Source: Deltaproteobacteria bacterium
GTDB lineage: Bacteria; Myxococcota_A; UBA796; GCA-2862545
Assembly: GCA_007693595.1 (NCBI GenBank)
Contig: REDI01000029.1
Location: 1-56,288 of the forward strand
Length of the DNA stretch: 56,288 bases
Direction: 5' to 3'
How positions within the stretch are numbered: position 1 is the first letter of the stretch; each line of letters begins with the position of its first letter. Below the pieces are notes generated by a model that was not told the origin of the DNA, made no database searches, and was given only the letters and a program-made list of their open reading frames with translations. The position numbers and the translations under genes were made by a program. Below, in pieces: positions 52,218 through 56,288 of the stretch.

Positions 52218-54983
52218 ATGTCGACGGTCGTCCGTCCCCAAGATCGTCCCCTTCACGAAGATGTTCGCTTTCTCTCCACCACCCTCGGCGAGATCATCGC
52301 TCGGCTCGAGGGCGAGCCTGTCTTTCAAGAGGTCGAGGATCTCCGTCGGCTCTGTCGCGCTCGCCGACACGGGCTCAAGGGAGCTCCGAGTCTCGACGAG
52401 CTGTGCGCTCGGGTTCAGGCGCTCCCTGCGGATCGAGTCAAGAGGGTCACCCGTGCCTTCACCCTCTTCTTCTTGCTGATCAACACCGCGGAGCAGGTGC
52501 ATCGAGCCCGTCGTCGTCGCGCCCACCCCGACGATCCGCCCCAGCCCGCTTCCTTTCGCTGGGCGCTGCGCCACCTGCGCGAGAAGGGGGCGACCGCCGC
52601 CGAAGCCGCCGAGGCCTTGCTGCGCCTCGATGCCCGGCCCGTGCTCACCGCGCACCCAACCGAGAGTACCCGTCACACGATCCTCACGTTGCTCGCCCGG
52701 ATCTGTGATGCGTTGCTCGCGCGCGACACCGCCACCGAGCGGGCGCGGCGTGAGCTCGATGACGCCCTCCGGGGCGAGGTGGAGCTCCTGTGGCTCACGA
52801 GTGAGGTCCGCCGCGACCGCCCCGGCGTGCTCGACGAGGTCAGCACCGTTTTATGGTACCTGGATCATCGGCTGCTCGACGTGGTGGCTCAGGCCTCTGG
52901 GGCGGCACAGGCTGCCTTTGAGCAAGTCTACCAGACGCCCTGGGCCCAGGTGTCTCCCGGGGCGAGGCCTCTACCTATCCGGCCGGGCACTTGGGTCGCG
53001 GGGGATCGCGACGGCAACCCCTTCGTCACGCCCGAGATCACCCTCGCCGCTGCGCGCCGCGCCGCGCACCGGGTCGTGGATCACTACCGTGACCGCGTCG
53101 AGGAGCTGGTTCACCGCCTGTCCCTCTCCACTCGGATCGCGGCTGTGCCGCAGCCCTTGCTCGACAGCCTGGAGGTCGATGCAGAGCTGCTGCCTGGCGT
53201 CTTCCAGGCCAACCGGGCCCGCGATCGCGAGGAGCCCATCCGACTCAAGCTCACCTTTATGGCACGCCGGCTCGACGCGACCCGCCAGCGTCTCGAAGAT
53301 GCCGACGCGGGCCGGCGTGCGGAGCACCCTGCCGCCTACCAGACCGCCCAGGCCTTCGCCGAGGACCTTCGTTCGATCGAGCAGGCCTTGGAACAGGCGG
53401 GCGCTCACCGCGCGAAGGAGCAGCTCCTTCTTCCGCTTCAGCTCAAGGTCCAGGCGCAGGGCTTCCACGGTCTACGCATGGATCTTCGCGAAGACGCGGC
53501 GGTCCATACCGCCGCGGTCGACGACCTCGCGAAGGTCCTGGACCTTCAACCGCTCCGAGGCGCTGCCCTGAGCCGCGAGCTGCTGGGCAGGCGCCCCTTG
53601 GTTGGGCCTCACACCCCCATTCAGCCCGAGACCCGCAGGACCTTGCGCGTCTTCGAGGTCACCCATCAGATCCAGCGCGAGATCGGCGCCGGAGCCGCCG
53701 AGACCTACATCATCTCCATGGCCTCCTGCGCCGACGACCTGCTCCGGGTCCTCTTGCTGGCGCGCGAGGCGGGCCTGATCGACCTGGCGGGCGAGGAGCC
53801 CGCCTCCAGCCTCGACGTGGTGCCCCTCTTCGAGACCCGCGATGATCTCATCCGGGCCCCCGAGGTCCTGCGCGAGCTCTTTACGGATCCTTCCTATCGT
53901 CGTCAGCTTCGTGCACGCGGCGATCGCCAGGAGGTCATGCTCGGCTACAGCGACTCGGGCAAGGACGCTGGCGTGCTCCCTGCCGCCTGGGCGCTATACC
54001 GGGCGCAGGTCGCGCTGGCTGAGGTCTGCCGTGAGTTTGGGATCTCTCTGACCCTCTTCCACGGTCGTGGGGGAACGGTGGGGCGCGGTGGCGGGGGGCC
54101 GGTCTTCGGCGGACTGCTGGCCCTGCCGCAAGGAACGGTCGAGGGCGCGATCAAGGTCACCGAGCAGGGCGAGGTCATCAGTCAGAAGTTCGGACTCCCG
54201 CAGATCGCCGAACGCAGCGCCGAGGTCCTCGCCACCGGCACGCTGCTCGCGGGGGGCCCGTGGCGGACCGTCCTCTCCGACGAGGAGCGCGCCTCCTATG
54301 GTCAGATCATGGATCAGCTCGCCGCGAGTGCCCTGCCTGTCTTCCGGGGCTTTGTGCACGAGGGGGATCAGGTCTTCAACCTCTTCCTTCGATGCACGCC
54401 GGTACGGCAGCTCGCGCACGTGCACTATGGTAGCCGGCCCGCCTACCGCGAGAAGGGCGCGGGGCAGATGCAGGGGATCCGCGCGATCCCCTGGGTCTTT
54501 GGATGGACGCAGATGCGGCTGATGCTGCCGGGATGGCTCGGGGTCGGCACGGCCCTCGAGGCGGTCGGCTCCTCCCCCGAGGGGCTGGCGCAGCTCCGTC
54601 GCATGGCGAAGCGGTGGCCCTTCTTCCAAGATCTGCTCGACAAGGTCGCGCTCGCGTGCGCCAAGGCGGATCCGCAGATCGCGACGCTCTACGTCGAGCG
54701 ACTGGGCAACGAGCAAGATAAGCAGGTCTTCTCGGAGCTCATCGCCGAACGGGAGCGCACCGTTCGGTGGCTCGCCGAGGTGCGGGAGCACGATCTGCTG
54801 GCGGATCAGCCGGTCTTGGAGCGCGCGATTCGACTCCGAAACCCCTATGTCGACCCCCTCTCGGTGGTGCAGGTCGTGCTCTTACAGCGACTTCAGTCCG
54901 AAGGAGAGCTCGACCCGACCCTGAAAGAAGCGCTCGGGGTCTCGCTCAATGGGGTGGCCCAAGGGCTTCGCAACACGGGGTGA
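52218..54983 (+). CDS. ppc: phosphoenolpyruvate carboxylase
   Basis: This 921-residue enzyme makes oxaloacetate from PEP and bicarbonate. It has the catalytic HPTEST (H146), GDRDGNPFVT, GYSDSGKDAG (residues 576-585) and LFHGRGGTVGRGGGG (H615, R617). RAIPWVFGWTQMRLMLPGW comes later, and it ends in the conserved NTG carboxy-terminus. All are diagnostic, and the length is typical. The ATG at 52218 with GGAG upstream was preferred to a GTG 11 codons earlier. With pyruvate kinase in the same window it controls the PEP branch point. Confidence 0.97.
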   Translation: MSTVVRPQDRPLHEDVRFLSTTLGEIIARLEGEPVFQEVEDLRRLCRARRHGLKGAPSLDELCARVQALPADRVKRVTRAFTLFFLLINTAEQVHRARRRRAHPDDPPQPASFRWALRHLREKGATAAEAAEALLRLDARPVLTAHPTESTRHTILTLLARICDALLARDTATERARRELDDALRGEVELLWLTSEVRRDRPGVLDEVSTVLWYLDHRLLDVVAQASGAAQAAFEQVYQTPWAQVSPGARPLPIRPGTWVAGDRDGNPFVTPEITLAAARRAAHRVVDHYRDRVEELVHRLSLSTRIAAVPQPLLDSLEVDAELLPGVFQANRARDREEPIRLKLTFMARRLDATRQRLEDADAGRRAEHPAAYQTAQAFAEDLRSIEQALEQAGAHRAKEQLLLPLQLKVQAQGFHGLRMDLREDAAVHTAAVDDLAKVLDLQPLRGAALSRELLGRRPLVGPHTPIQPETRRTLRVFEVTHQIQREIGAGAAETYIISMASCADDLLRVLLLAREAGLIDLAGEEPASSLDVVPLFETRDDLIRAPEVLRELFTDPSYRRQLRARGDRQEVMLGYSDSGKDAGVLPAAWALYRAQVALAEVCREFGISLTLFHGRGGTVGRGGGGPVFGGLLALPQGTVEGAIKVTEQGEVISQKFGLPQIAERSAEVLATGTLLAGGPWRTVLSDEERASYGQIMDQLAASALPVFRGFVHEGDQVFNLFLRCTPVRQLAHVHYGSRPAYREKGAGQMQGIRAIPWVFGWTQMRLMLPGWLGVGTALEAVGSSPEGLAQLRRMAKRWPFFQDLLDKVALACAKADPQIATLYVERLGNEQDKQVFSELIAERERTVRWLAEVREHDLLADQPVLERAIRLRNPYVDPLSVVQVVLLQRLQSEGELDPTLKEALGVSLNGVAQGLRNTG

Positions 54984-55047
54984 TAGCCGAGATCGCGGCG
55001 GGCTTGGCACGCTGGACCGCGATACATCCGGGGAGTGGAGGCGAGCG

Positions 55048-56052
55048 GTGAGTGGAGTGGTCGACATCCTTGGGCACGCCCAAGTCATCGAGCACCTGTG
55101 GTCGCGGGTGCGCGACGACGCGCTGCACCACGCCTATCTCTTCGAGGGGCCCGAGGGGATCGGCAAGCGCATGATCGCGCTTCGACTGGCGCAGGCGGCG
55201 AACTGCGAGTCTCCTGAGCCGCCCTGCCCCTGCGGGCAGTGCAAGACCTGTCGAGCCATCGCGGCGGGAAACCACCCCGATGTAGTCCTTCTCGAGCCTG
55301 AACCCGGCCGGGCTACCCCGATCATCACGGTGGCGCAGATCCGCGAGATGATCCGAAAGACGGGCTATCACCGCTACGCGGCGCGTCGGCGCTTCGTGAT
55401 CGTCGATCCGGCCGAGGCCATGCCCCCGGCCGCCGCGAACGCGCTGCTCAAGACCCTCGAAGAGCCGCCCGATGGCACCGGCTTCGTGCTCATCGCCTCG
55501 CGGGGCGCCTCCTTGTTGCCCACGATCGTCTCGCGCTGTCAGCCCGTCCGGTTCGCCGCCCTCGACGTGCCCACCGTCGCCGCCTGGCTCGAAGCGCGCG
55601 GAGAGTCCGACGCCCTCGCGCGCGCCCGCTTATCGATGGGATGTCCTGGGCTGGCCCTCTCGCTCACCGCGGAGTCGCTCGAGGCGCGGCAAGCGCTGCG
55701 CGACAAGGTCTTTCGTGCTGTGGGACGTGGGGAGCTGGACCCGATCTTCGAGCTCTCCAGAGAGATCTGTTCGGGGGGAAGGCCGGACTGGGCGCCCAGG
55801 GTCGAGCTTCTCATGCAGATCATCGAGGCGCTGGTGCGCGACGCGAGCGTCTGGGCCTCGGGGGCCGAGGTCGAGGTGCTCGATGAGCCTCGCTTGGCGG
55901 AGCGGGCGGCGGGAGCGCTCTGGCCTCACGGGGTGACCCGCATGAGTCGTGCCCTGGACGACGCCAGGGCGGCCCTCGAGCTCAACGCCGCGGGGCGAAC
56001 CGTCGTAGACGCGCTGCTCGTTCGGCTCAGCACGGAGCTCGGAAAGATCTGA
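55048..56052 (+). CDS. holB: DNA polymerase III subunit delta-prime
   Basis: This 334-residue AAA+ clamp-loader subunit has the P-loop-like FEGPEGIGKRMIALRL and a zinc-binding cluster CPCGQCKTC. It has the sensor/Box VII-like region VDPAEAMPPAAANALLKTLE and FVLIASRGASLLPTIVSRCQ (sensor 1 and SRC motif). It loads the sliding clamp in replication. The GTG start follows GGAGG by 6 bp; a longer frame overlaps the ppc 3' end and was not chosen. The C-terminal half is divergent, as is normal. Confidence 0.92.
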   Translation: MSGVVDILGHAQVIEHLWSRVRDDALHHAYLFEGPEGIGKRMIALRLAQAANCESPEPPCPCGQCKTCRAIAAGNHPDVVLLEPEPGRATPIITVAQIREMIRKTGYHRYAARRRFVIVDPAEAMPPAAANALLKTLEEPPDGTGFVLIASRGASLLPTIVSRCQPVRFAALDVPTVAAWLEARGESDALARARLSMGCPGLALSLTAESLEARQALRDKVFRAVGRGELDPIFELSREICSGGRPDWAPRVELLMQIIEALVRDASVWASGAEVEVLDEPRLAERAAGALWPHGVTRMSRALDDARAALELNAAGRTVVDALLVRLSTELGKI

Positions 56053-56136
56053 GCGCGCCCAAGGCGGGCGTAGCGTAGAGCTCCCCTCCTGCGGTCCGGC
56101 GGGCTATGGTCGAAGGGTCTGCTGCATGGAGGATGC

Positions 56137-56288
56137 TTGCGACAGGTCCTGCTCTCGCTCTGCCTCGTTCTGTCCGCCTGCCCGGACTCGAGCGATCCCG
56201 GCTCCTCGTCCGAAACCGCCTTGCGGTCGGACACGGACACGGACACCGACACCGACACCGACACGGACACCGACACGGACACCGACAC
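56137..56288 (+). CDS. lipoprotein with Thr-Asp repeats, cut by window end
   Basis: Only the first 50 codons are present. The signal sequence LLSLCLVLSAC ends in a lipobox Cys (about 15). A Ser-rich stretch follows (DSSDPGSSSETAL), then a run of (Asp-Thr) repeats. The start is a TTG with GGAGG 4 bp upstream, which is the only frame giving a signal sequence. The run is expected to be a spacer that raises an unknown domain above the membrane. Confidence 0.7.
   Translation, partial: MRQVLLSLCLVLSACPDSSDPGSSSETALRSDTDTDTDTDTDTDTDTDTD
56230..56288 (+). repeat. GACACN hexanucleotide repeat (Asp-Thr coding)
   Basis: About ten units of GACACG/GACACC run to the window edge, so the true length is unknown. 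The choice of ACC or ACG varies between units. Hexamer changes keep the frame, so the linker length can vary between strains. Confidence 0.9.

Overview
The window is GC-rich and bacterial. Lipoproteins dominate it: I count eleven with recognisable lipoboxes, several with Ser/Asp/Thr-rich spacers, RCC1 repeats, a DUF1554-type domain, HYR/FN3 modules or Thr-Asp repeats. Start codons are often GTG or TTG, and stop/start overlaps of the ATGA or GTGA type are common. Together with PEP carboxylase, RlmN, AccD-FolC and HolB, this suggests a Myxococcota (former deltaproteobacterial) genome. That is inference from style, not a phylogenetic placement.

Region 1 (1-14442) is an accessory island. It opens with an exact 100-bp direct repeat (1-100 and 639-738). 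The repeat carries the leader and first 25 codons of a 2084-codon gene. The upstream copy is a 38-codon stub, and a small lipoprotein gene lies between the copies. The giant protein has annexin-like helical modules and one glycine/alanine-rich hydrophobic segment. An unknown gene and an orphan HigA-type antitoxin follow it. Next come an ATPase/PIN two-gene cassette on the minus strand, the decayed remains of a second cassette of the same kind on the plus strand (tail to tail with the intact one), and a lone DrmD-type SNF2 helicase of the DISARM family. The island ends in a 672-bp gene-free stretch holding two pairs of a roughly 23-bp motif in inverted orientation, each pair with 31-bp spacing. 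This is a defence or toxin neighbourhood with signs of turnover.

Region 2 (14443-23900) holds a DUF1554-like lipoprotein, a czcCBA-type heavy-metal efflux operon (outer membrane factor, adaptor, RND pump with the CzcA-type Asp/Asp/Glu motif), a large propeller plus vanadium-haloperoxidase-like lipoprotein, and a 56-aa membrane protein.

Region 3 (23900-32340) holds two SDR oxidoreductases (one PECR-like), a membrane protein with faint SecY resemblance, a voltage-sensor-like channel with an RCK domain and no TVGYG filter, an ATP-grasp enzyme, RlmN and a five-heme cytochrome c lipoprotein.

Region 4 (32340-45650) is rich in surface proteins: a membrane-anchored protein coupled to a methyltransferase, two lipoproteins behind a heptanucleotide repeat (one with HYR, FN3 and alpha/beta-hydrolase domains), an RCC1 lipoprotein, a TrmN6-like methyltransferase, further lipoproteins, an N-formylglutamate amidohydrolase-like enzyme, and pyruvate kinase coupled to an envelope protein.

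Region 5 (45650-56288) is mainly core metabolism: an LD-carboxypeptidase / metallo-hydrolase / serine-hydrolase operon facing accD-folC, then a lipoprotein, a tiny basic protein, PEP carboxylase, the DNA polymerase III delta-prime subunit, and the start of a Thr-Asp-repeat lipoprotein cut by the window end. I saw no rRNA, tRNA, CRISPR array or intact transposase.
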